NCBI GenBank assembly: GCA_013076295.1
Contig: RQOL01000699.1
Location: 1,984,001-2,048,000, forward strand
Direction: 5' to 3'
DNA from: Sanderia malayensis
Taxonomy: Eukaryota > Cnidaria > Scyphozoa > Semaeostomeae > Pelagiidae
DNA length: 64,000 nt
The notes beneath the pieces were generated by a model. That model did not search any database, was not told where the DNA came from, and saw only the letters and a program-made list of their open reading frames with translations. Of this stretch, positions 1 to 13,200 are shown piece after piece; position 1 is the first letter of the stretch, and every line of letters begins with the position of its first letter. A program made the translations under genes and the position numbers.

Positions 1-1287
1 AGATAAATTAACTTTATATTTGAAAAAGAACGGAATATCAGTTTTATTAGATATCCAGAGTATTGAACTCAGAATTAAATTAATAATCTTGAGTAAAGGA
101 TAAGAGTGGTTTTCTTAGGTTCCTTAATTTCCTAATTTATAAAATATTTTAATAATTGATAATGGCGTGTAACTTGAAGGCGAAATTTCCTTCAGTTTCT
201 GTACAAGATCCTAAAAGATCTCCCGCAGTCCTGACAATTCTTGAATTTCCTTCAGCTTTAAATTGAGTAGCATGCCCGATATAATTTTCTCACATTTTTA
301 GCACAAGGCAAACACTATCTACATATTTTATTTATAGCGTTACCAAACTAGTTAGTGTTTTGAAATTGATTCTAAACTCTGTTTACGTGAAAACTTGAAG
401 ATAAAATGTTTCCATGCCTACAATCACAAGATTTTTAGAAAATGCCAGAAACGTTTTATATACAGGTTTTAGTTTTATTTATTTTTGTTTTAACCAGCTT
501 CAAAACATTTTCAGGCATTTAAGTCCACTAAGTATTGCTGAACCGAAATACCTCAGGCTTAGATATTGACAAATTGCTGTATGGACTTTTAATTCTAAGA
601 CCGGTCTCGAAGAATATAGCATTTTAATCCGATGTTATAAATGTAAGCTGGGTTTTCGTTTGTAAATAATAAAGAGTATCTCAAAAAATATTCTGAATTT
701 GTTCGATAGTCGAATAAATTCTCTACCAGGTTTTAGAAAATGGATAATTTCTTATTATGTGAAAAAGGTTTGTTTACTTTCTTGGTGATCTCCGAGTAAA
801 ACAATATGTTTGGAAACCACCCAATCGCTGCAAAGAACTGATATCATGTGACAAGAAATGCTTGACGCTGATTGGGTGTTTCTAAATAGGAACAAGTGGA
901 CGATGAATGAAAATATAATTCTTGTTTTCTCCCCGAAATCTACAACAGCAGACTCAAGAAAACTACGAAATTCTCCCCGTCGCTCCTATAATTTTCATTT
1001 TATTAAATGTGTTTACATAATCAAAAATACAAAATAAAACAGGGAACAAAACAAATACCTCGCTAAAGAATTTAAAAAGATTGTAATGTTTGAGTTAAAG
1101 CTATAAAATCTTACTGTTCAAGATGTCTCTGATTTCTCTTCATTTGATGGTTTTGTTGATGCTGCAACCCGACCTGGAAAGAAGCAGAAAAATATCATAA
1201 ACAGGGCTAAGGAAGCGTTCATTGCACCACCTGGATATTTCCAGTCCATACACTGACACAAACATCCATGGTGGACAAGCAATTTTG
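1..1287. other. Region downstream of TPR; probable TPR 3' UTR next to the gene
   Basis: I see no convincing coding exon here. The part nearest 1287 should be the TPR 3' untranslated region, since TPR is on the minus strand and stops at 1288. An AATAAA-type signal read on the minus strand (tttatt near 1000) could end the transcript. The rest is AT-rich with no reading frame worth calling. It holds a small fold-back repeat at 809-886, listed separately. Confidence 0.5.
809..886. repeat. Short imperfect inverted repeat (fold-back)
   Basis: The left arm (809-828, containing gaaaccacccaatcg) is mirrored by the right arm (about 866-886, containing gattgggtgtttc), with about 38 bases between. This would form an imperfect hairpin. 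It may be a remnant of a small inverted-repeat transposon. No target-site duplication was identified. Confidence 0.5.
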
Positions 1288-4200
1288 CTACACACCAGCT
1301 AATACTGTTCTTCGCAACTTTGGCCTTCGAGTTGTGGTTTGTTTCGGTGCAGAAGTAGTTGCTTTTGTATCCATAGTCGAGGCTGCAGGTACATCTTGAG
1401 AACTCAACTCTGTAAAAGCAGAAATATCACAATTATAAACACAATATCTCCTTGCACAAGTAATGTAGTATAGCGTAAATTATGTAAACTAAAGCAATTT
1501 AACTTCAAAATGAATTTTTACCTGATTTTGGCTCTTCTTCTTTCTCGACTTTACTTTCTTGTGAAACTGCGAGAATAAATTCAAAACATGAGAAGTAAAT
1601 GAACATTCTGACAAGTATAAGTGAGAGATTAGAACATTTGCGCCAATTTACCCTGTGCTCCTTGATTTCCTGCAGCAGGTTCTGGTTGTTGCTCTTCTTT
1701 ACGAGCTTGTGTTTCTTTCTGATCCTCAATTTGCTCAACTTCAACTTCTTCTTCTTTGTTTTCATCAGGTTGGCTAAAACAGCAAGCAACGTTTACAACA
1801 AACATCAAAATCTATATGATCGAGAAAATATCAAATCAACATTGCTGAATAAACATCGACATCAGTGTAGAATTTTACAAATAGAGCCCATTTTAAGTCG
1901 ACATTGTAACGCTAATACTTCAAATACCTTTCTTCAAAAATATCATCTTCTTGCATGCCAGTAGATAGGTCATCTTGTTCATCATCATCTTCATCTTCAT
2001 CGACATCTTCCTCCTCTTCTTCTCTTTCTTCCTCCTCATCTTCTTCCTCGTCATCTTCGTCCTCGTCATCGCCTTCCTCGTCATCATCATCTTCTTCGTC
2101 ATCATCTGCTGTCAAATCAATTTGTTGAGGAACATTTTGCTCTTGGTGGATGAAATCAGCACTCATTTCAGGCACAAGCGCTGTGCTCGATTGCCGTGCA
2201 CGTCCTGGTAAAGAAGTGACACCCCGTAAATAAGAAAGTCCTGCACTCACTATGAATGCTGAGGTAAAGAAATCAGGGAGCAATTACAACAACTAACATT
2301 ACGATACCATAGTAATATGTGTATTATGCTGGTGAAAACCTGAATTGATCTATTGCAATAATACCTTGAACAAGATGTTGTCTCGAACTAACAACCTCAT
2401 CAACATCATTTGATCTACTCACTGGTATGACTGCAACTGAAGTAACAGAATTATGATTAAAAATTGAAGTTACCCTTCGCGTATTTATAAAAATTGACAA
2501 AATTAACTTTTAACTTCCCACCTGATGGTACTATACCCATTGGTGTGACAGGCACTTCGCCAGCCAAGAGGTCGATTCTTGTATCATCTAAACGAAGGCC
2601 TAAAATTGAAACAGTACAGCTGTTCAGTACAGCTCGGTAATAACAACACAGCCAACAAAAACAAAAATATGAACTCTGTTAAAGCAAAAACGAGATGAAA
2701 TATCAAAGAAAAGAGACAAGGGTTTTCAGAAAGAAATATAATGGGGAAAAGTAATGAAGAATAGATTTGAGAATCTATTCTTAGCAGAGAAATCTTTAAC
2801 ACAGATAAAATTATAAATAAAAAGAGATTATGTGTTTACCTTCGTCAGTGACATGCACGCCGAGGCCAGAAACTTGCGCAGCTCTGCCAGTTCCATCTGG
2901 GCCACCAGGAAAAGAGAAAACAGGTTGGCGAACTTGGGGAGAGCTGAAAGGAAGCAAAAACAAAATCAAAACCAAAACAAAATTAAAAACCAAAAAGCTA
3001 AGGATCGTACAAGAAATATCAGCACAGAGAATGGTACAAGAAAGATCACCACGATGAAAGTATTGGTAACACAATAAAGGACAGAAACGATTAATGATAA
3101 AGAAAACAGAGCCAATTTAAGATTTTGCAAAGCTGTAAAAATTAATAAGATCCAAGAAAACTTTGGTTGTAAGATCAAACCTAACAGCTTCAGCGAATCC
3201 ATCAGATCTTTTTGGTTCATAAAGTGTTGGTGTGCTTGGAACTGTACAGTCTTCAGCATCGTCAAATGGTCCATTACCACCTTGTCCCTAAAACAGAGAC
3301 AGTTTGAAAACGCTTAAGATTTCAGCTCGCTTAAACCAACAAAGGAAAAAGGCTATTTTCATCAAAGAAAGAACAACTATAAAACCATGGAAAGCTACAA
3401 ATTACTCACAGGTGGGAGGGAGAACGACGGAAGTTGATATCTTCGACGAAAGGCTCTAAGAAATCAAGAGAAATCACAATGAAGTTCCATTTCGATCCAA
3501 TCTCCCTTGAATTTGTGATAAGAAAATGCAGTTTTGTGCAATTAAAGGATGCAGTTAACAAGTATTCGTCACCTTCCACGACCACTCTGTTCTTGAGCTG
3601 CCAACATGAAGGCGGCCGGAGAAGGCTGACGTCTTTGCAGTTCTCTTGTTGCGTCCTAATATCAAATAAAGACCATTTATATCATGATTCTCATCAAGTC
3701 AATCAAATCAGTATAAAGCTACCGTATTTCCTCTAATTAGCGCCCATCCTCTTTTAACCGCCCCCTCCAATAAGCGCCCACCCTAAAATCAAAAAGTGTG
3801 AACTAATTGTTACAATTTCACTGTTTGGTTCAAAAAATGTTGCCAAATAAATTTCTAATTGTGCAATATACTTAATAAGCGCCCGGGCGCTTATTAGAGG
3901 AAATACGGTATTTGTAGACAAGAAAAACGTCTCACTCTCGATGGCAAAGTCAATACATCTGTAATCGCTCGCGATGAAGAAATAGATGGCTCAGGAACGC
4001 CTGTGTTATCATCTTCATCTTCATCTTCAATGTTCTCTTCCACCTCTTCTTCTTCATCTTCTATCTCCTCGACATCTTCAATTCCATCATCGGCTTCGAT
4101 TTCACCTTCTTCCTCCTCGTCTTCCTCTTCTTCAACACTGAATGCAGGCTCTAGAGAACGAACTACATTTAAGCACACAATAAAAGAGAATATGATTACT

Positions 4201-7200
4201 ATTCAAAAATGCACTTCAATTAGTGGCACAAAAAATTGAACAAATACAAACCTTCAAAGACATAGCTCTCATCATCATCATCACCCTCTTCCTGAATCTC
4301 ATGCATACTCGCTTCACTCTCCATTTCTTCGTCTTCATCGTCTTCATCTTCAACTACTCCTTCTTCCACGTGTCCATATTCTGCTTCTTCTCTCCCTTCT
4401 TCATCTTCATCGTATTCAGGCTCCACAACCTCTCCATCAGATATCGATATAACCTCGTCTTCCACATGCGATTCAAGCTGCCTTGGCTCCTGCAAGCCAA
4501 CAAGCACGTTAATAATAAACCACGCTCTAATAATGAAATCAGTGAGAACAATACAATAACTAGGCTTTAAAGATCAAATTACTTCTTGAATTCTTTGACG
4601 CTTCTCTTCTGGCTCTTCTTCCGTTGTAACATCTTCTTCACTAAAGAAAGAGGGAAATAAAAAATAATCACAAATAGAGAAGAATACAAAATCTTCTGGT
4701 AAATATTTATCATCACTTGTCAAAATAAGAGCAACAGGCTTAATGTGACTCGGCCAATAGGAGCACGATAATAACAGGGTCTCTTTCTACAGTTACACAT
4801 TCTTCACTAAGGAAATTGGTGACTTAATTACAGTTGACACCCACTGTGTCAAACTCAAATCAAATCAACGATACCAAACCAAAACAAAGTGAAAAATCGT
4901 CCGAGATAACAAGTGTCAAATGTAACTGCTCAATAATGAGCATCCTTTAGAAGGAAGAGTAACAATAAATAAGACAAACTTTTCATCATCTGATTCAACA
5001 GAGCGTCTTCTCTTCACAGACGACGTGCCTTCTTGACTCTGAGCATGACTGCTTAATAATGGACTGACACGTGGTATGAATATTGGCTCGACTTCCAAGG
5101 GCAGAAAATCTGCTCCAGAAACTGGCGTTACATCAGGCATCGTCTCACTAAAGAGCAATCGAGAATACAGTTAATGACATCGCATGTGTGTATAGCAGCT
5201 CTGTGGTGCATTGGGTTTTTAGCATGCATGTAGAAATGTCTTATGAAGAGAGAAGTAATGTATGTGTACCTTTGCCGCTCTTCTGCCCTCTGAGGGGATT
5301 GCTGTCGTTCGTCTGGAATCTCTTCTGCGTCGCCTAATTCAACAGCCTCGATATCAACTTGTCGAGCCTCAAAATCATCATCAACAACGTGTTCTGAGTC
5401 CTCAATCTCTTCACCCTCTTCTTGTTGCTGCGAAGGAGCTGTTTCACCGGCAACGATCGGAGCAACGGTTGCTTGGGGTTCAGAGACCCCTCCCTCTTGA
5501 GCTTGTACAGCAGCCATGACAATCCTTGGGGCTTTGAACACCGATGCTTGTCCTCTGCTTGGACCGGGGACAACATCCGGCACATGAGGCCCTCTCTGTT
5601 CTGGGACAACATCCTGTGCCGCGGTATTGACTATCGGATTGACAACTTGTGTTGCTGACGGCTGAAGTGGCGGGACAGTCGGACTGACCATCGCCGTTGG
5701 CGTGGCGGATGGTATGAGGGGTTTGATGCTGGCGGTTCGTGATGAAATACCCTTCTGCGCTTGACTGGCAACAAGGTGATCAGCGGATGTCGGTCGAACT
5801 GTCGCGGTAAGGGGAGCAAACGCTGCCGAATCAGGAATGTTGTGGTCGTGTATTGGCTTAACGGATGCCTGGTTCGCCTTCAGTTTGGCAATTATGTCTT
5901 CTGATTCTGTTATTGCCTTGGTCAATTCTTCAGAATTCTCGTCAGCCAACCTGGTTGGAAAACAAACATTTGCTTCAAAAATAGCCTGAGAACAACTTTG
6001 AAATATAAATAAAACCTTCCTCCACTGACACTTGAGACAAAAGTACCATGTCTACTAAAATCTAACCTCTTCTCTTCTTCAAGTTCTTGTAATCGATCAC
6101 TCAATGCTTTATTCTCTTCCTTCAATCGATTAAGCTCTGCTTGCATTTTCTCCATTGTTGTATCATATTGGCTCTTCAAGATATTCAATCTCATTTCCTT
6201 CTCCTTCAAGGAATCTTCTGAAGATTTTCTTGAATCTTCTTCATCTTTCAGCTGTTTCTTCAGATCCGCAGTCTCGTTGGATAGCTTGTCCTTTTGGGCT
6301 GAAAATCATAAGAAATTCATTCAATTTAACAACCTTCTCACATAAATAAATAAGTAAATAAACACACGAATAAACAAACAAACAAATGAATGAATGAGCA
6401 AATAAATAAACAATTAATCAACCAACCAAACAAACAAATGAGTAAATAAAAATCCCATAAAATAACAAATAGAAACTCAAATAATTTATATTTCTTACCA
6501 TTAAGATCATTGATTTTTTCTTTAACTGATCTTAAAACCTTCCTATTTCTTTCCACCTTTTCTTCACTTTCTGTCAAGCTGACCTACAAAAAAAGTCATC
6601 AAATGAATGCATCTAACTTTCAAACATTCCCCAGAGCTTCAAATCAAATATTGCAGAATGCAACAATTAAAAAAATATCTAATCAACAAATATCAAACCT
6701 TTGATGCAGCATTCTCCTTGGTCAATTTCTCAATTTCATTCTTCAATCCAATAATATCATCGGATGCATTTTTATCTTTTCGTGATGAATCTTCAATCTT
6801 CGAATTCAATTCTTTAACCTTATGTTCAGCATTCTTCAAATCACCTTGAAGTTTCTCAATTTCTTCATTCAATCGCTTCTTCTCTTCATCTGACAAGGGT
6901 TGCTTTGAGCTCTCTTCAGCTGAGCCAGTTGTATTCGCCTGTACTTCACCAGTTCCAGAAGACTTCAGTGATTCCTCATACTGAACCTTGTACTTTCGTG
7001 CCAAAGACTTCAGCTAATAAACAAAAACGAGAAAATAATCAGCTGCTTGGACACGAATGACGTCGTCAATGAGCAGGGACAGTGGGGGCATTTCAAAGCA
7101 CGGAGGAAGAAAAGAGGATCATTTTTGAAGAGAAAAAGAGACAACAATGGGAAAACAAAAGAGCACTTGAATAATCTTCTGAAACATTGAGGGGCACGCG

Positions 7201-10200
7201 TTCCTGATACCCCCAAGTACCCTTACCCAGGCCCACAGAAGTCTATTTCTGCTTTATCACAGACAACCATCATCTATAATCAGACACGAGGTTCGTACGA
7301 TGAATTTCACCACAAAATGTTGTTGCAAAAAACAATTAACAGCAAATATATCTCTTACTCTTGCAATGAGCTTTGCTTTTTCACCAATATCAGCCACCTG
7401 TTCTGCGTTAGTTTTGTTTAAAATCTCGATTTCTTGAGTGAAACGCTTGTCGGCTTCTTCTCTTTCGGCTTTGATCGTATCTGCCAGTGTTGTTAACAAT
7501 GTCACCTTGCCCTGGAAGATACAAGACGCATCAGAACCCAGAAGAAACAATAGGACAGTTCCATAGCTATTGTTGTTTAACAACATAGTTCAATAATTGC
7601 TTCTATGAACACAAAAAGTGTGAGGAGAGTATTTGCCGACTTTCTGTAACTCCAGGTAGAACGAAGTCACAAAGTGTGGTCACATCCAGAGAAAGGACCA
7701 CTGCCTCGATGCTTGGATTAGCCTTGGGCTATTATTCAGTGGCCCCCTGCGCTAAGCGCATAAACCAATACATTATGAAGAAAAACAAATACATTATGAA
7801 GATAGTAAGCGTATTTGCCAATTAATCAATCGATCAACCAAGCAATCCATAAATCAATCCATAAACCACAACAATCCACGAAAGAGTTTGGTCAAAATCC
7901 TAAGGCTGCTTCTACATACAGCCAAGCTTTCCCAAAAAACAACAAGAAGACAATATGGATAAATCAAAAAAATTTAACCAACAATTAAGAGCAGTTGAAG
8001 AAATAAACACAACCTACCTGGTATTCAGATGCATCCTTTTTCATTTTCAGCATTTCTTTTGTCATTGTCTCTTTCTGCGTTTTCATGCGGCTAATTTCAT
8101 CTTTCAGAGCTCCGACTATCTTATCATTCTGTGCCTTGGACTTCTGCAACTGCTTTAGCTCATCTGAAACACTACTGGCTTTGTTACTTTGCTCTATCAA
8201 CTGCTGCGTGCGAGCCGTCCACCTCTGAATCTAAAAAAAGAATTCAAACATAATCACAGCACAAACTCAGTGCAATGATATCATTAGTAGTGGCATTTAA
8301 TCTCGTCGTTCTGTCACCCTTGGAGGTCAATGCTATCTATTGACTAGAAATATGTATACAGAAATTGCCAAAAGGTAAAGTGCATGAAACAACAGGGCAA
8401 TTTTCGCCGACATACCTCACTCTTCAACGCAGCCTTTTCCGCAATTAAACTTCCTTTTTCTTCTTCTAATAACTTCTTACTCTGTCTCAAAGGCTCCAGT
8501 TCTTCCTCCAACTTTTGCGTCTAAATAAAAAACGTTTGATTGGCATTTAGTTGCAGTTAATTCGAAGAATAACCAATCACATCAAGTCAATTGCATCACA
8601 TGATAAAGAATTCAATTCAATGTATAATAGATGAAAAATAGCCCTGAAAACAAATTGGATAATTCTAAAATTCGATCAGGTACAGCTCACATCTGCTACC
8701 TCGACTGCCCAAACATTCGCCTTCTTGAACGATTTCCTAATTGCCCTCGTTTTGGAATAGTATAAACAGTCGTTATTTCGAGCAACGTCCCTTGGTATAA
8801 CTTTGACTAACCCTTGTGGACTGGAGATAGCGGATGTTAAATTCATGTTCAAGAATTCATTGCTCCTTTTTCTTACCTTATCAGTTAAAACATTATTAGT
8901 TTGTTCCAGTTGACTTTTACATTTCTCAAGCTCTGCATTTGTCTCCGTAAGTTCAGCCACCTGTGAAACTTTCGATGTCAGCTCTGCATGTTCTTCAACT
9001 GTCAACATTTGTCCTTGGGTTCGTCTTCTCTCCAGCTGTAAAGCTGATTGAGTCTCCTCCAACTCGTTCTCGTGATATTCACACCGCTGCCTGTAACGAA
9101 TGCTTTCAGACTGAGCAGCCTCGCATTTCGTTTCTGCAATCTCCTTTTCACGTCTCAAAAACCTGCAGGGAACGATCAACAAAAACTAGTGACAACAGCT
9201 GGTGACCTTTAGCACGCATCAGATAAGAAGATAGATAAATAGATAGATAGATAAACTTTATTTACAGAGGATAAACCAGGTTAGCCTAGCAATTAATCTT
9301 CCCTTGGGTCCTCTCTACTAACTACAAAATAAGTGTCCTTTAAGTTTCTAAAAAATCTTTGTAACATTTTGTAACATAACTAAAAAAACTCTGTAGCATC
9401 AAGATAATTCAACAATGAGACTGTTAGTGGTTAGGCAGCAAAATTTGGAAATCTTTGAACTCGTACCTGATTACTTCGTAAAGATCTTCGGTTGATTTAT
9501 CAGCGGATTTCACACTACCTTCTGTTAATTTTGCAATATCATCGATCTTCTGCGTTTTTTCTGCTGCAATTTGCTCACTTAACTAAAAATAAAATCAAAT
9601 ATAAGTAGAAAAATATCAACAAACAAACAAATAAATACATATAAAATTACACAAACAAAGCTAATTAATAAATTGATTTATTTCAAACCTTTTCAATTTC
9701 TTTGTGAAGCAGAGAATTTTGCTGGGCAATCTGTTTGCTATGATCGATGATTTTCTTTGATTCTTCAGCATGATGTGACTTCATCTCCTCCATCGCTTTT
9801 TCTGTAGCTGCCATCTTTTCCTCAGCTTCGCGGATCTTCGCATCTGAGTCGCCAACAGCAACTGAATACCCGTGCAGCTTAAAAAGTCAAGAATTAGACA
9901 TAAATTAGACACAAATGTATCCTTAATAAATATAGCTTTTCTCGTAAACAAATGCTGGAAGTAGGGGTGAAAAAAAGAATGCAAGATTCCAATCAGATAC
10001 AGTAAACACCCACGTATAAAAACCGGTGAATTCTGCATCCAGCCTATTGTTCAAATACAATAGTCTATTGTCTCTTCTATTGTTTTGAGCAGGGTTTTCA
10101 GCCTGGAAGGTTCTTTACTCCGGTTCTTATATGCGGGTATTTACTGTATAACAATAAATAAGGTTTTTATTTCAATAAAGCTGACTCACCTTCTCTTTTA

Positions 10201-13200
10201 TTTTGACCAATTCTTCTACATCTTTAGCATGGAGAACCAATTCTCTTTCGTACTTATCTTGTTTCTAAAAATAAATAAATGAACCGCTAGACTCAGCATA
10301 GCAAGGACTCAAGAAGCCAAGAGAGATAAATTCAAAGAGCTGGGAGTGGTAAAACGCAACTGAAATTGATTTATCATCTCCAGTTAATAGAAGCAGAACC
10401 AATCTTCACCTCTTGTGCAATTGATGCATGCTCTCTAGCCTCAGCTCTGGCAAGATCTGCTTGTTCTTTAAAACTGTCCACATTACTCTTGACAGCATTG
10501 AATTCAGCATCAAGCGTGGCCAGGGATCCCCTGGTTTCATCAAGCTGGAACTGCAAATCACGTTGCGCTTTTTCAGAGTTTGTCTTACGAGATTCAATCT
10601 CGCATTTGGCTGCGCCGAGTTGGATTTTAAGCTCATCAACCGCTTTTGTCGATAGCGCAAGCTTCTGCTTGAAGTCTTGCTCGAGCAATGAATATTTCTG
10701 AAAACACATAAAACACAATCATTATGGTGATACGACCAAACGCAATAGCTGACAATGACTAAATATGAGTTCATATCAAAGTCTCATGAATGTTTCATTA
10801 AGGGTGTTTCATTGTAATGTTCTTTTTAACTTTTTGTTGTCAGTGGGCCCTTTTGTAAAGAACTGGTTACACCAGTTATTAAAGGCTACCCATTTTAAAC
10901 ATGTTGAAAAATTATTATTTTTACTATTAGGATAAAAAAGCAGAATAATCAAGACAAAAAGACTGAAAAGAGGCACATAAAACCATTTTCTACTGAACAT
11001 ACCTGCGTTGCATCCTTTAATGCCTCTTCGCTCGACGCTGCAATTTGTTTATACTGCTCACTGTGCCTACTGACGCTCTGTACTTGACTTTGTAGAGCTT
11101 CGATGCAAAAGAAAACAAAAAAAGTAAGCACGAGTATTTATACTGGATAGCCACTTTAACTATGATAGCTGTCATCAATGTGGGTCCAGTTGGTAACCCT
11201 TTACCTCCACGAAGAATCAGGGTACTCATTTATCGAACTCGGAATTTTGAATTTTGAATGTTCCCGACCGCATGTGAATTCGGACCAATGAAAGCAATCG
11301 TAGCCTCCAAAGAATCGTATCCAGCGCCTCAACCACTGGGCTACACCACTGCGAATCACCATAATCACAGATGATCAGAACCCATCAAGCCTAATCACCT
11401 TCTTACACTACGCATCAGCTAGAAAGCTACAATAGTAAGACAGATCAATTAGGATACCTTTCAATCTGCATTCCTCTTCGTTAAGTTTGGCTTGGTAGAT
11501 CTTGCTCTTCTCTTCGAGTTCCTTTTTCAAATCATCTACTAACTTGGCTGAAATTTCAAACAAGATAGATTAGAATTAGTACACCGAATCAGCGATAGCG
11601 TAGAACATTTACCCTAATCTATCCTCTGTCATTGCATGATAAACAAATATAGACGCCAAGAAATGATTAATAAATAAACGTGTTAATAAATACCGTTTTT
11701 ATTGTCGTCCTGGTCAACTAAGGATTCAAGTCTTGATTCACTGGCAGTCAATTGCTGTTGAAGTGTGGAGCACTAGAAAATAGCACTAGCACATAAAAAC
11801 AAAGCCAAATAACAAGCAAGCAAACAAACAAACTAATAAATAAATATAAATCATAGTAAAGACATCAAAGCATAAAGTCAAGGAGAACAAAAATCGACTC
11901 AGTATCATCGTATGCAATAGTAAAAACCCACATATAGATTATAATACTGATTCTTCTGTTTAAAACAATCGAAGAAACAATAGCAAATTGTTAAAAACAA
12001 TAGGCCATTGTTTTTAATAAAAGGCTGCATGCAAAACTGCAGTATACGAGCATACAATTTGCAAACACGACTGATTCATAATCAATTTCATGCAAACCTT
12101 TTGATTGGCTGCGTCTAATTCTTTCTTTGTTTGCTCAATTATTTCTTCCGTTTCTCTCCTTGTGTTTCTCTCACCGTCTAGTTGCATATTTAATTGCTTC
12201 ACTTGCTCCTGCAAATAAAAACTCCATCTCTAAAATCTTAAAATAAAAGTACAAAACAATAATATGTTATAATAGCATGCAATTGCTAATTAGTTCGAGT
12301 CTTACACTCAATGAACCAATATTTGTTTTCTTCTCCATTTCCTCCGATTCCATCTTCTTTCGAAGCGACTTCAGCTCAAGTTGAAGATTCTCGATCTGAC
12401 CTCCGAGGGCATTTCGAGTCGTAAACTCTTGCCTTTCCAGATTATTCTGAAAGCAGAGAAGCAAAATTATTCACTCTGATGATCGTCGAAATACTGACAA
12501 AAAACATGCTGCAAGTTCAAGTGCAACAAGACAATCTTCACAAAATGGGAAGGCGTTTGAATTACCTGAATGGTTTGTAGATTAGTCAAGAGGACGTTTC
12601 GACTTCTTTGATGCTCAACTAATGTTTTATTTTCCTGCATTAGTCTTTGTTCTGTTTCCTTGATCAATCGCTTTTCAGCTGCCAGAGATTTAACAGACAC
12701 CTGTAAAGATTATTGCGCAAGTATGATTAAAACAAACGGCAGCAATATCAAATAAAGTAACAAAATAACAGATAAAACAAAAATAGAATGATATGGATAT
12801 TAAGAAAAGGCAACGAACAGAAACTTCTAGAAGAGATAAAAAAGTTGACGAAAGAATAAAGTAGAGTGTGACAACCAAAGGTCCTAAAAATTTTCTAAAT
12901 AATTGAAAGCAAAGTATACCTCGGCATTAATCCGTTTATCGTTTGCTAATTCCAACTCCTGAAGAAAAAGGAATTCCCTGAGTGTTATTCGAATTCTCAA
13001 AGCAACATAGACATCATTCTGAATCTTGATAATAAAGTTTCACTGACCTGTTTATAGAAGACAGCCTCTTTTTGAGCTTTGCTCAAAGCAGTTTCCAGTC
13101 CCCTGGATTTCTCAGTAAGAGCATTCGCTTCTCTTTTCAACCCTTCGTTTGTCTTTTGCTGCATGTTATTTTTCTCTTCCAAAAACTCAAGCTATCATAA

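Noticed and set aside
1599..4570. Plus-strand frames rich in Ser/Phe/Ile opposite the TPR tail
   Set aside because: They are antisense readings of GAA/GAT-rich acidic exons and have no features of their own.
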